A stretch of 64,000 nt of DNA from Pseudomonas furukawaii (lineage in GTDB: Bacteria; Pseudomonadota; Gammaproteobacteria; Pseudomonadales; Pseudomonadaceae): the NCBI RefSeq assembly GCF_002355475.1, contig NZ_AP014862.1, positions 3,782,001-3,846,000 on the forward strand, given 5' to 3'. Shown here in pieces: positions 35,720 through 44,937 of the stretch; position 1 is the stretch's first letter; each line of letters starts with the position of its first letter. Position numbers and translations under genes: made by a program. The notes beneath the pieces are model-generated. The model had not been told where the DNA came from, did no database searches, and saw nothing but the letters and a program-made list of their open reading frames with translations.

Positions 35720-37368
35720 TGACGCGCCTGCTCTGCACCCTCCTTCTCAGCCTGCTGGCCTGTACCCTGCAGGCCGCCGGATTCACCGCCAGCGTGGACC
35801 GCACGCGCCTCAGCGAAGGCGAGACCGTCGAACTGACCCTGGAGTCCTCCGACCCGACCCTCTTCGGCAAGCCGGACCTCGCCCCCCTGGACGGCCAGTT
35901 CGAGGTGCTCGGCACCCGCCAGATCAACCAGCTCGGCACCTTCAACGGCCGCAACGACCGCGCCACGCGCTGGATCATCACCCTGCAACCGAAGCAGACC
36001 GGCTTCGTCACCATCCCCGCCCTGAAACTCGGCGACGTCCACAGCGCCCCCATCACCCTGCACGTGGCGAAGGCGGAGAAGCGCGAAGGGCCGGCCAAGG
36101 GTGCGCTGGCGCCGGTGTTCATCGATGCCAGCCTCGATACCGACAGCGTCTACGTCCAGGCCCAGGCGATCCTCACCCTGCGCATCTACCACTCCGTCTC
36201 CCTCTATGACGACAGCAGCCTCAGCCCGCTGCAGATGGACGACGCCCGGGTGGAGCAACTGGGTGAGCCGCGCACCTACGAGAAGGAGATCAATGGCGTT
36301 CGCCACGGCGTGATCGAGGTGCGCTACGCCGTGTTCCCGCAAAAGAGCGGCGTGCTGCAGATTCCGCCCCAGGTGTTCAGCGCGACCCTCGTGGATGCCG
36401 GCACCCAGGATGGCTACCAGCCCTTCGGGCCGCGCCCCGGCAAGCTGAGCCGGGTGAACTCGCCACGCATTCCCCTGACGGTGAAGCCCAAGCCTGCCGA
36501 CTACCCGGCCGACGCTCCCTGGCTGCCGGCCCGCAACCTGACCCTGACCGAATCCTGGAGCCCGGACCCCAACGCCGTCAGGGCCGGCGACTCGCTGACC
36601 CGCAGCCTGCAGCTGCAGGTGGAGGGGCTTTCCAGCGCGCAGATCCCGCCCCTGCCAGCCACCGAGGCCACCGGGCTGCGGCGCTATCCCGACCAGCCCC
36701 AGCTGAGCAACAGGGTCGGTGAACGCGGCCTCATCGCCAGCCGCGAGGAGCGCGAAGCCCTGGTGCCCACCACCAGCGGCCGGCTGGAGCTGCCCGCCGT
36801 CACCCTGACCTGGTGGAACACCCGTGACGATCGCCTGGAGCGCAGCGTGATTGCCGCCCGCACCCTGGAGGTCGCCATCAATCCCGAACTGGAGCCCGCC
36901 GCCGCCGCGCCGGTGCAGGAAACGGTCGAACGCGCCGGCCACCGGGGCCTGCTCTGGCCCTGGCAGCTGGCCTGCGCGCTGCTGGCGGGCACCACGCTGC
37001 TGGGTTTCGGCCTCTGGTGGCGCGCACGCCGCCAGCCGGCGATCCTCCCCACCGCAGCCACCGGTCCGAGTCCGCGCACGCTGCTGGACGACCTGCGCCG
37101 CGCCTGTCAGTCCAACGACCCCCACGCCACCCGCCAGGCGCTGGACAACTGGGCCCGGCAGCAGCCGGAGACCCTGGCGGACATGGCGGCGCGCTTCGTG
37201 CCGCTGTCCGACGCCATGGACGGGCTCAACGGGGCGCTCTACAGCGAGGCCGGCCAGCACTGGCAGGGCGAGGAGCTGTGGAAAGCCATCCGCGCCCTGC
37301 CCGCCCCCCAGGCCGGCGAACAGGTAGCGGGCGAACCGAGCCAGCTGCCGCCCTTGTATCCACGCTGA
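35719..37368 (+). CDS. BatD-like exported protein
   Basis: 549 residues. A signal peptide (MTRLLCTLLLSLLACTLQAA) is followed by a periplasmic region with repeated Ig-like beta segments (SVDRTRLSEGETVELTLES, FTATV-like repeats), one membrane helix near 412-432 (WPWQLACALLAGTTLLGFGLWW), and a cytoplasmic tail of about 115 residues. This is the BatD/oxygen-tolerance family layout. The start is the ATG overlapping the upstream stop, with AGGAAG seven bases before it; a GTG one codon earlier is possible. Last gene of the operon. Confidence 0.9.
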   Translation: MTRLLCTLLLSLLACTLQAAGFTASVDRTRLSEGETVELTLESSDPTLFGKPDLAPLDGQFEVLGTRQINQLGTFNGRNDRATRWIITLQPKQTGFVTIPALKLGDVHSAPITLHVAKAEKREGPAKGALAPVFIDASLDTDSVYVQAQAILTLRIYHSVSLYDDSSLSPLQMDDARVEQLGEPRTYEKEINGVRHGVIEVRYAVFPQKSGVLQIPPQVFSATLVDAGTQDGYQPFGPRPGKLSRVNSPRIPLTVKPKPADYPADAPWLPARNLTLTESWSPDPNAVRAGDSLTRSLQLQVEGLSSAQIPPLPATEATGLRRYPDQPQLSNRVGERGLIASREEREALVPTTSGRLELPAVTLTWWNTRDDRLERSVIAARTLEVAINPELEPAAAAPVQETVERAGHRGLLWPWQLACALLAGTTLLGFGLWWRARRQPAILPTAATGPSPRTLLDDLRRACQSNDPHATRQALDNWARQQPETLADMAARFVPLSDAMDGLNGALYSEAGQHWQGEELWKAIRALPAPQAGEQVAGEPSQLPPLYPR

Positions 37369-37503
37369 CAACCGCCTTCGCCGCCCCAGGGTGCGCCGTG
37401 CGCAGCGGGAAAACTCGAAGCGCCACGCAGCGCACCCGGCGAATCATCTGCACCACCGCAGGGTGTCGTTACCCGCAGGGCAACGCAGCGGGACTCACCG
37501 CCC

Positions 37504-37536
37504 ATAAAAAAACCGCGGCCAGGGCCGCGGTTCTTT
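37504..37536. terminator. Bidirectional terminator between BatD and the MMPL gene
   Basis: AACCGCGGCC-AG-GGCCGCGGTT (37511-37532), with seven As on the left and TTCTTT on the right, serves both converging transcripts. It lies 15 bp beyond the MMPL stop. The remaining 135 bp back to the batD stop show nothing notable. Confidence 0.87.
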
Positions 37537-37551
37537 CATTGCCTCGATGGA

Positions 37552-39927
37552 TCAGTGGGCCAGCAGCGAACCGCCGACCTTGCCCGCCAGCTTCTCGGGC
37601 TTGATCAGGAAGCGCGCCAGGGCCGGCAGCAGCCAGAGGGCGCCGAACATGTTCCAGAGGAGCATGAAGGTCAGCATCAGGCCCATGTCCGCCTGGAACT
37701 TGATGGCGGAGAAGATCCAGGTGACCACGCCGATGGCCAGGCACAGGCCGGTGAAGAGCACGGCCTTGCCGGTGGACTTCAGGGTCTGGTAGTAGGCCTC
37801 CTGCAGCGGCAGCCCGGCACGCAGGAAGCTTTCCAGGCGGCTGTAGATGTAGATGCCGTAGTCCACGCCGATGCCCACGCCGAGCGCGATCACCGGCAGG
37901 GTGGCCACTTTCACGCCGATGCCGAGGAAGGCCATCAGCGCGTTGCCCAGCACCGAGGTGAGGATCAAGGGCAACACGATGCACAGGGTGGCCGCCACGG
38001 AGCGGAAGGTCAGCAGGCACATCACGGCGACGCAGATGTACACCAGGATCAGGATGGTCAGTTCGGCCTGGGCGATCACCTCGTTGGTGGCCGCCTCGAT
38101 ACCGGCGTTACCCGCCGCCAGCATGAACTCCAGCCCTTCCTTGTTGTGCTCCTTGGCGAACGCCTCGACGGCATCCACCGCGCGGCTCAGGGTCTCGGCC
38201 TTGTGGTCGTTGAGGAACACCAGCACCGGCGCCAGGGAGCAGTCGGAGTTGTACAGGCCTTCGGCGCGGCTGATGGAGTTGTTCAGCACGTCCTGGTTGC
38301 GGGACAGGGTTTCCCACTTCAGGTTGCCTTCGTTCATCCCTTTGATCACCTGCTTGGAGACGGTGACCATGGAGATGGCGGATTGCACGCCCGGCGTGTT
38401 CTCCATCTTCCACATCAGCTCGTCCACCGGCGCCAGGGTGTCATGGGTGGAGCAGCCTTCGGGGCCGGTCTTGACCATGACCACCAGGACGTCGGAGCTG
38501 GTGGAGTAGTTGTTGATGATGAAGTTGTTGTCCTGGTTGTAGCGCGAGTCCGGGCGCAGTTCCGGAGCCCCCTGGTCGAGGTCGCCGATCTTCAGGTTCT
38601 GGCTGTACCAGAGGCCGCCACCGAAGGCGATCAGGGCGATCACCACGGAAATGGGCGCCACCACCGGATGGGCGAAATTGGACAGCAGGCGCCAGAAGCG
38701 ATGATCGCGCTGGGCGTCGCGCTTGCTGCGCTCGATGGCCTTCTTGCTGATGCCGATGTAGGAGATGGCAACCGGCAGCAGGATCAGGTTGGTGAAGACG
38801 ATGACACCCACGCCGATGGAGGCGCCGATGGCCAGCTCGCGGATCACGCCGATATCGATGACCAGCAGGGTGATGAAGCCCACGGCGTCCACCAGGATGG
38901 CGATCATGCCGGGCAGGAACAGCTGGCGGAAGGTGCGTCGCGCCGCCGTCAGGGCATTGTCGGAATCACTGGATTGCAGGGCGATACCGTTGATCTTCTG
39001 CACGCCATGGGAGATGCCGATGGCGAAGATCAGGAAGGGCACCAGCATGGAATAGGGGTCCAGGCCGAACCCCGCCAGATGCATCAGGCCCAGTTGCCAG
39101 ATCACCGCGATCAGGGTGGTGGACAGCACGGAGATGGTGCTGCGGATGCACCAGCTGAACCAGTAGAGCAGCACCAGGGTGATCAGGAAGGCGATGCCGA
39201 AGAAGGCCACCACCATCATCAGGCCATCGATCAGGTCGCCCACCTTCTTCGCGAAGCCGACGATGTGGATCTTCACGTTGGCGTTCTGAAGCTGGTACTT
39301 GTCGCGGATCTTCTCTTCCAGCTCATGGGAGAACTGGCGATAGTCCAGCTTCATCAGCTTGCCCTGGTCGCTGGGGTCCGGGTAGGACTCCAGCAGCGGC
39401 ACGTCGATGATGCTGGACTTGAAGTTGTTGGCCACCAGGCGACCGATCTGGCCGGACTTGAGCACGTTGTTGCGCAGCTCTTCCAGGCTCGCCTCGGAAC
39501 CGTCGTAGGTCTGCGGGATCACTTCGCCACCGGCGAAGCCTTCCTCGGTCACCTCGGTCCAGCGCACGCTGGGGCTCCACAGGGACTTCAGGCCGGAGCG
39601 ATCGACACCCGGAATGTAGAAGACCTCGTCGTGGATCTGACGCAGGGTCTCCATGTAGTCCTTGTTGAAGATGTCGCCGTCCTTGGCTTCCACCGAGATG
39701 CGCACGGTGTTGCCCAGGTTGGCCAGGTCGTTGCGGTGCTCGATCATCTTCTGGATGTAGGGATGATGGAGCGGGATCATCTTCTCGAAGCTGGTGGACG
39801 GCCGGACCTGCAGCGCCTGCCAGGCCAGGAAGAGGGTCGTCAGCAGACAGAGAATGATCACGGTCGGCCGGTTGTTGAAGATCAGGCGTTCCAGGAAGGT
39901 CGCCTTGTCCTGGTGATGGGTACTCAT
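37552..39927 (-). CDS. MMPL/RND-superfamily lipid- or hydrophobe-type exporter
   Basis: 791 residues, inner membrane. Duplicated RND layout: a TM helix at 24-44, a large periplasmic loop (to about 225), five to six helices (about 230-400), then again a TM (about 425-445), a second periplasmic loop (to about 615) and a final cluster of helices with VIALGVGIGVDYGIYIYSR. This conserved GxGxDY motif in the fourth helix of the half carries the proton-relay Asp of MMPL/HpnN-like transporters. There is no membrane-fusion protein or TolC partner nearby. It follows the YCF48 gene by 20 bp, and the pair forms one transcript downstream of the DUF1329 terminator. Confidence 0.92.
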   Translation of the reverse strand: MSTHHQDKATFLERLIFNNRPTVIILCLLTTLFLAWQALQVRPSTSFEKMIPLHHPYIQKMIEHRNDLANLGNTVRISVEAKDGDIFNKDYMETLRQIHDEVFYIPGVDRSGLKSLWSPSVRWTEVTEEGFAGGEVIPQTYDGSEASLEELRNNVLKSGQIGRLVANNFKSSIIDVPLLESYPDPSDQGKLMKLDYRQFSHELEEKIRDKYQLQNANVKIHIVGFAKKVGDLIDGLMMVVAFFGIAFLITLVLLYWFSWCIRSTISVLSTTLIAVIWQLGLMHLAGFGLDPYSMLVPFLIFAIGISHGVQKINGIALQSSDSDNALTAARRTFRQLFLPGMIAILVDAVGFITLLVIDIGVIRELAIGASIGVGVIVFTNLILLPVAISYIGISKKAIERSKRDAQRDHRFWRLLSNFAHPVVAPISVVIALIAFGGGLWYSQNLKIGDLDQGAPELRPDSRYNQDNNFIINNYSTSSDVLVVMVKTGPEGCSTHDTLAPVDELMWKMENTPGVQSAISMVTVSKQVIKGMNEGNLKWETLSRNQDVLNNSISRAEGLYNSDCSLAPVLVFLNDHKAETLSRAVDAVEAFAKEHNKEGLEFMLAAGNAGIEAATNEVIAQAELTILILVYICVAVMCLLTFRSVAATLCIVLPLILTSVLGNALMAFLGIGVKVATLPVIALGVGIGVDYGIYIYSRLESFLRAGLPLQEAYYQTLKSTGKAVLFTGLCLAIGVVTWIFSAIKFQADMGLMLTFMLLWNMFGALWLLPALARFLIKPEKLAGKVGGSLLAH

Positions 39928-39947
39928 CGAAACTCTCCGCCTTGTTC

Positions 39948-41036
39948 TTATAGTTGGCCCAGCTCGGCGCCGGTCGGCGACGCTACGCGTACACCGCCCT
40001 GTCCCACCAGGATCAGGTTGCCCTTGTCGTCAGCGGTGACAGCGGCCAGCGACAGTCGATCGCTGCGGTTCACCACCTTGAAGCTCCGGCCGCCATCGGT
40101 GCTCTTCAGCACGCTGCCACCGTGGCCGACCACCACCAGGCTGCCGTCGGGCAGCAGGGTGCCACCGGACAGTCCGAACTCCAGCTCGCCGTTGCCGGCG
40201 CTCAGGGGAATGGTCTCCCAGGTGGCGCCGAAGTCGGCGGAGCGGAACAGATGGCCACGCAGGCCATAGGCGATCACGCCACCGGTCTCGCCGGTGCCGA
40301 GCACGCCGAACAGCGAACCCTCGTAGGGGCCTTCGAGGCGCTCCCAGGTTTCGCCCCAGTCGGCGGAGCGGAACATGCTGCCCATCTCGCCGACCACGAA
40401 CAGGCCGGAATCCTTCACGGTGGCGATGGCATTGAGGTGGTACTGATCTTCGTTGTCCAGGCGGTCGCTGACGTCTTCCCAGTTCCGGCCGCCGTCTCGG
40501 GTGCTCAGCAGGGCGCCGTAGGCACCGACGGCAAAGCCGGTGTCGGCGTCCTTGAACCAGATGTCCAGCAGCGGCGCTTCGCGCTCCAGGTCCTGGAACT
40601 GCAGGGCCCAGGTGGCACCGCCATCCTCGCTGGCGAGGATCTGCGCGTCATGGCCGACGGCCCAGCCTTTCTTGTCATCGAGGAAAAAGACGGCGGTCAG
40701 CATCTGGCGACTGGGCACCTTGGCCTGGGTCCAGGACTTGCCGTCGTCATCGGAGTAGAGGATGTGGCCACGATCACCGACGGCCACCAGGCGCTTGCCG
40801 GCGTGGGCGACGTCGAGCAGAAGGCTGCTCACCGCCTTGGGTGATTCGATGGCGAAGACCGGCGCATCGGGCGACGCGGCGGACACGGAAACAGGCGCGA
40901 CGGCTGCGGCAAGGATGGAGAGCACACTGAACAGCGAGAGCGCTTTGGCCAGCGGCGAGTGGAAGCGGAACGCCGGCGTGTGGAGAGCCTCCACGGTGAG
41001 GCCGGACCGGGTGCGCCGCATGACGGGCTCACTCAT
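39948..41036 (-). CDS. YCF48/BNR-repeat beta-propeller protein, exported
   Basis: 362 residues. An N-terminal hydrophobic segment (about 30-53, ending SVSAA) acts as signal peptide or anchor. Six or more BNR-type blade motifs of the form S-x-D-x-G-x-x-W follow: SDDDGKSW, SEDGGATW, TRDGGRNW, SADWGETW, SADFGATW, STDGGRSF. This predicts a periplasmic beta-propeller like the YCF48/HCF136 photosystem assembly factor, here more likely an accessory or assembly factor for the RND transporter. The SD GGGGAAAGG is strong; an internal ATG at codon 6 is an alternative start. Confidence 0.9.
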   Translation of the reverse strand: MSEPVMRRTRSGLTVEALHTPAFRFHSPLAKALSLFSVLSILAAAVAPVSVSAASPDAPVFAIESPKAVSSLLLDVAHAGKRLVAVGDRGHILYSDDDGKSWTQAKVPSRQMLTAVFFLDDKKGWAVGHDAQILASEDGGATWALQFQDLEREAPLLDIWFKDADTGFAVGAYGALLSTRDGGRNWEDVSDRLDNEDQYHLNAIATVKDSGLFVVGEMGSMFRSADWGETWERLEGPYEGSLFGVLGTGETGGVIAYGLRGHLFRSADFGATWETIPLSAGNGELEFGLSGGTLLPDGSLVVVGHGGSVLKSTDGGRSFKVVNRSDRLSLAAVTADDKGNLILVGQGGVRVASPTGAELGQL

Positions 41037-41259
41037 ACACCTTTCCCCTTATTGTTATAGGTGGAGCTGCCCAGGCAGGCAGCGAGCTAATCCTAGCCAG
41101 CTTTGAAAACGCTGCACAATCAGCGGGACGTTATGTTTTGTTAAGCGCAGGTGGCGCTCTGTAACAGGCTCCGCGAGCGGCAAGGCGCCTCGGAGCCGGC
41201 AGCCGACCCCTGATCCGGATGCAAGGGGGTCGGGCCGCAGATGCCCCGGCTCCAAATAA

Positions 41260-41290
41260 GAAGGCCGCTACAGGGTAGCGGCCTTCTTTT
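41260..41290 (-). terminator. Intrinsic terminator after the DUF1329 gene
   Basis: Perfect 12-bp stem GAAGGCCGCTAC / GTAGCGGCCTTC with a 3-nt loop, followed on the minus strand by TTATTT and on the plus strand by TTTT. It lies just past the DUF1329 stop, so the DUF1302-DUF1329 pair probably ends here. The YCF48-MMPL pair would then be transcribed by its own promoter or by read-through. The rest of the 272-bp gap shows no further clear signal. Confidence 0.88.
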
Positions 41291-41308
41291 CCTTGGGCGG
41301 GGTATCGA

Positions 41309-42676
41309 TCAGCGGGTGCCGCGGCGACGCAGGGCGGACGGCTTGAAGTAGCCATCGTCCGACACGGCCTGGGTGAAGTCGATGGTGCTCGGCTCTTCGT
41401 TATCCAGGTTCTGCACGTGGTAGCGACGGGCCTGCAGGTCGTGGAACACGTCCAGCGCGGACCAGGTGGTCGGCAGATCGTAGTAGTTCTTCAGGTAGGC
41501 CACCGAGACGCGCCACAGCTCGCCACGACCGTCGTACTGGTCCACCACCGCGGCTTGCCAGCTGTCCTCGTCGAGGAACAGGGTGCGCTTGGAGTAGATG
41601 TGGCGAGCGCCCGACTTCAGGGTGCCTTCCACGACCCACACGCGGTGCAGTTCGTTACGGGTGACAGCCGGATTCAGGTGGCCAGGCTGCAGCAGTTCCT
41701 CGTACTTAACCTCAGGGCTGGAGACCTTGTAGTTGTTGTACGGGATGTAGATTTCCTTCTTGCCCACCAGCTTCCAGTCGTAGCGGTCCGGGGCACCGTT
41801 GAACATGTCGGTGTCGTCGGCGGTACGCAGGCCGTCGGCGGCGGCGATCGGGGTGTCGTAGGCCAGGTTCGGCGCACGGCGCACGCGGCGCTGGCCGGCG
41901 TTGTAGCCCCAGGCCTGGCGGGGTTCCTTCACCTGGTCCAGGGTCTCGTGAACCAGGGTCGCGCCACCGGCCAGACGCGCCGGGCTCTTGGTGAAGGACA
42001 GGTAGTAGAAGAGGATGTTGTTCAGGTCGGCGTACGAACCCTGCGGGTTGTAGTACTTGAACAGGGCTTCCTGCTGCGAGGTCACCAGGGAGTAGTCACC
42101 GTTGCGCTGCACGGCCACTTCGGAGGCGCGACGCACGATGTAGGTGCCGCGATAGCGGGTGACGTGGTTCCACAGGGCTTCCACGCCGCTCTGCGGAATC
42201 GGGAACGGGATGCCGCCGTAGGCGTCGGCGAAACCGTTGCCGCCGTCGAGCAGCTTGGCGGTGGTGGCGTTCTTGACGGTGTTGTCATAGACCCACTGCG
42301 GCGCGGAACCGGAGCGGCGGGTCTGGTAGACCGGCATCTGGAAGCTGTCGGGATAGGCGTTGAACAGGGCGATCTGGCCGGGGGTCAGGTTGGCCTTGTA
42401 CTGGTCCAGGTTGGCCTTGGTGATGGTGAACAGCGGCTTGTCTTCCGGGAACGGATCGACGTGGTGCTTGCCGGACTTGTAGCCAGCGGGGGCCTGGGTG
42501 ATGCCACCGTTCCACTCGGGAATGGTGCCTGCGGCGTTGCCGGCCTTCTCGGCGCCGAAGGGGGTCAGGCTGGCGCCCAGCTTGGCCGCGTCCTGGGCAG
42601 AAACCAGGGCCAGGGCGTTGCTGGCGGTAAGCGCCAGGGCTACTGCGGCGCTAATCAGCGAAAGCTTTTTCAGCAT
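41309..42676 (-). CDS. DUF1329 exported protein
   Basis: 455 residues with a clean signal peptide (MLKKLSLISAAVALALTASNALA). The mature protein is beta-rich and aromatic; typical DUF1329 pieces are GTIPEWNGGITQAP near residue 50, RRAPNLAYDTP, RYDWKLVGKKEIYIPYNNYK and RKRTLFLDEDSW-like SKRTLFLDEDSWQAA. The function is unknown; I recall the fold being compared with lipoprotein/lipid carriers such as LolA/LolB, but could not verify this. It almost always accompanies a DUF1302 gene, as here (60 bp downstream of it). GGAG precedes the ATG by seven bases. Confidence 0.92.
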   Translation of the reverse strand: MLKKLSLISAAVALALTASNALALVSAQDAAKLGASLTPFGAEKAGNAAGTIPEWNGGITQAPAGYKSGKHHVDPFPEDKPLFTITKANLDQYKANLTPGQIALFNAYPDSFQMPVYQTRRSGSAPQWVYDNTVKNATTAKLLDGGNGFADAYGGIPFPIPQSGVEALWNHVTRYRGTYIVRRASEVAVQRNGDYSLVTSQQEALFKYYNPQGSYADLNNILFYYLSFTKSPARLAGGATLVHETLDQVKEPRQAWGYNAGQRRVRRAPNLAYDTPIAAADGLRTADDTDMFNGAPDRYDWKLVGKKEIYIPYNNYKVSSPEVKYEELLQPGHLNPAVTRNELHRVWVVEGTLKSGARHIYSKRTLFLDEDSWQAAVVDQYDGRGELWRVSVAYLKNYYDLPTTWSALDVFHDLQARRYHVQNLDNEEPSTIDFTQAVSDDGYFKPSALRRRGTR

Positions 42677-42702
42677 GAGGAGTCTCCGTGATGAGTCTGT
42701 AT

Positions 42703-42722
42703 CGGGCGCCTTCAGGCGCCCG
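42703..42722 (-). other. Intercistronic hairpin between DUF1302 and DUF1329
   Basis: CGGGCGCC-TTCA-GGCGCCCG, an 8-bp GC stem with a tetraloop and no T tract, in the 60-bp gap between the two genes. It could stabilise the upstream mRNA or attenuate transcription, giving unequal amounts of the two products. Confidence 0.5.
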
Positions 42723-42736
42723 TATTGTTCTTGTGC

Positions 42737-44773
42737 TTAGAAGGAGTACTTGACGTTGAAGCCGATGTTGTCGCGGTCACGAACCGAGTTGTTCTGGCCG
42801 CCGCCGAAGAACTCGGTGTACTGCAGCTCGGCTTCCAGGCTGTTCAGGTAGCTGGCCTTGACGCCCAGGGTGTAGGCCTTGCGACCTTCGATGAAGTTGC
42901 CGGTCTGGTAGGAGTTGCCCTCGAAGTCGTCCTTGTAGACGACGTAGGGGGAGATGTTCACGCCCGCGTAGACGTCGTTCCAGGTACCGGACAGCAGCAG
43001 GGTGTAGCCGTAGGCGTTCTTGTTGACCTGGTCGTCACGATCGCCGCCGGACACGTAGGAGTTGTTGCCACGACCGGAGTAGTAGCGCTTCTGCCCGTTG
43101 AAGGCGGTGTACTGCAGGTCGCTGCCGCGCAGGTGCTCGGACGCCAGCTCGGCCACGCCGAACAGGGAGTCGAAGGACAGGGACGGGCCGAAGTTATAGA
43201 TGGTGCCCAGGGAGGTGTTGAAGGCCTCCACGCGCTCGTAGTTATGGATCGAATCGCCCAGCTGGACATTCTGCCCGCCGATGTTCACCACGCCGCCAGC
43301 CGACAGTTGCGGCGCCTGGAGCAGCAGGTCACCCAGCAGGTCGTTGGTGGTGGCGACGCCGATGGGCAGGTTCGGACGGTAGGCCAGTTCGCCGAACACC
43401 GAGGCGTTGCCCACGGTGGTGTTGAAGCTGAGGCCGTACATGCGGATGTCTTCGACGTACTCGCGCTGGGCCTGGACGGCATTCGCCACGTCGATGGTCG
43501 CCAGGCCGCCGGCAGCGGTGGTGGCGGCGGCGGTGAGCGCGTTGGAGTACGCCTGGGCCAGCGCCGGGTTGAGGGCCGGGTTGGCCAGCACGGCCTGCAG
43601 CTGGGGAACGCTGATTCCTGCCCCGGCAGCGACGGCCTGCTGCACCTGGGGTGCGAGGACGGTAGCGGCCTGGCCGGCGATCTGGGCCAGGTCGAGACCG
43701 GCGTAGTCACCCAGGTTGGCCGAGATGGTCGGCTCCTTGGCGTGGTAGTTCACGAAATAGAAGCCGAACTCGGTGGAGTTCAATTCTTCCGCGATATAGC
43801 GGAAGGCGACGCCGAACTGGCCATCGTTCTTCGCGTTGATATCAGGACCGACGGAAGCCACCTTGATCACGCCATTGGCGTCCACGGTGCGGCCGCCTTG
43901 CAGGCCGCCCACGCCCAGGGCGCTGAAGCCGCTGTAGAGGCCGGCCAGCGGCTGCAGGCGCGGCTGGGTCGAGTAAGCGGTGTTGCCGCCATCGGCGAAC
44001 AGGTCGGTTTCCGAGTAGTAGGTGCCCACCGGGTCGATGGCCGACTCCTTCCAGTTCCACTGGTAGAAGGTCTCCATGGACAGGTTCTCGGTCAGGCCGA
44101 GGTTGAAGCTCAGGGCCTCCACCGGCACCAGCACTTCCTTCAGCTCCGAGCCCGGCAGGCGGAACTTGGCGGCGTCCACCGGGTTGGTGGTGTTCACGCC
44201 GCCCCGGTAGAAGACGCCCTCGCCCCAGTTGAACACCTGCTTGCCGATACGGCCGGTGACCGGCATGTCGGCCACGTCCCAGTTGCCATAGAGGTAGGCG
44301 TCGAGGATCTGCGCATCGCGACCGGCCTTGTGGCGGGTCTCGTAGGTGAAGCTGTCATCCTTGGGGAAGTTCTGGCTCGGCTGGCCCGGGTTGTTGTTGT
44401 CGTAGTAGTCGTTGCGCTTGTCCATGATCTGGGTGTCATAGAAAGCGGTACCGCGCACGAACAGGCCGTAGTTCTTGTAGGTGGCTTCCAGGTCGGAGGT
44501 GATCTTGTACACCTCGGAAACCAGCCCGGTGTCGAAGTTGCGGTTGCCGTCGTTGGTATTGATGTCGTCGTTGGACTTGTCCCGGCCCTGGACGCGCCAC
44601 AGCTGGCCGTAGGAGACGGTGGTATCGAGGGAACCGGAAATTTCGTCGTTGGCGAAGCTGAACTCCACCGCCTGGGCCTGAGCCGCCACCAGCAGGGGGA
44701 GGATGCCGGCGAAGGCGAAGCCTGCCTTGGCCGGCGCAAAACGCAATAGGGGCTTACGGGACTTGAGTTCCAT
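42737..44773 (-). CDS. DUF1302 outer-membrane protein
   Basis: 678 residues. The signal peptide ends AAQAQA (about residue 35). The mature protein starts with VEFSFANDEISGSLDTTVSYG and is rich in amphipathic beta strands (e.g. YTYETR, GRIGKQVFNWGEG). It ends in an aromatic residue (GFNVKYSF), as outer-membrane barrels do. Residues about 358-440 are different: an Ala/Leu/Val-rich, predicted helical segment (AGQAATVLAPQVQQAVAAGA) that a simple barrel would not need. First gene of the DUF1302-DUF1329 operon, with GGAG before the ATG and a strong sigma-54 site about 165 bp upstream. Confidence 0.92.
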   Translation of the reverse strand: MELKSRKPLLRFAPAKAGFAFAGILPLLVAAQAQAVEFSFANDEISGSLDTTVSYGQLWRVQGRDKSNDDINTNDGNRNFDTGLVSEVYKITSDLEATYKNYGLFVRGTAFYDTQIMDKRNDYYDNNNPGQPSQNFPKDDSFTYETRHKAGRDAQILDAYLYGNWDVADMPVTGRIGKQVFNWGEGVFYRGGVNTTNPVDAAKFRLPGSELKEVLVPVEALSFNLGLTENLSMETFYQWNWKESAIDPVGTYYSETDLFADGGNTAYSTQPRLQPLAGLYSGFSALGVGGLQGGRTVDANGVIKVASVGPDINAKNDGQFGVAFRYIAEELNSTEFGFYFVNYHAKEPTISANLGDYAGLDLAQIAGQAATVLAPQVQQAVAAGAGISVPQLQAVLANPALNPALAQAYSNALTAAATTAAGGLATIDVANAVQAQREYVEDIRMYGLSFNTTVGNASVFGELAYRPNLPIGVATTNDLLGDLLLQAPQLSAGGVVNIGGQNVQLGDSIHNYERVEAFNTSLGTIYNFGPSLSFDSLFGVAELASEHLRGSDLQYTAFNGQKRYYSGRGNNSYVSGGDRDDQVNKNAYGYTLLLSGTWNDVYAGVNISPYVVYKDDFEGNSYQTGNFIEGRKAYTLGVKASYLNSLEAELQYTEFFGGGQNNSVRDRDNIGFNVKYSF

Positions 44774-44937
44774 CGAGTCTTACTCCGTGGACTGATCACT
44801 TTGTTATTGGCTGCCCGTCAGGCGGGCTTGTTTGTCCAGCCGCTCCGGGCGGCCTGGTCTGCTTCGGCAGGAAATCCCCAGCGCAGAGCACTCCCCGTTC
44901 CCGATGCACCGAAACGGGGCTAGATCGGCAGCGGCGT
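44774..44937. other. DUF1302 leader region with two GC hairpins
   Basis: Expected 5' leader of the DUF1302 transcript (about 155 nt from the predicted start near 44928). Two hairpins are visible: GCCCG-TCAGG-CGGGC (44813-44827) and GCCGC-TCCGG-GCGGC (44839-44853). Neither sequesters the SD or is followed by a T tract. Confidence 0.45.
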
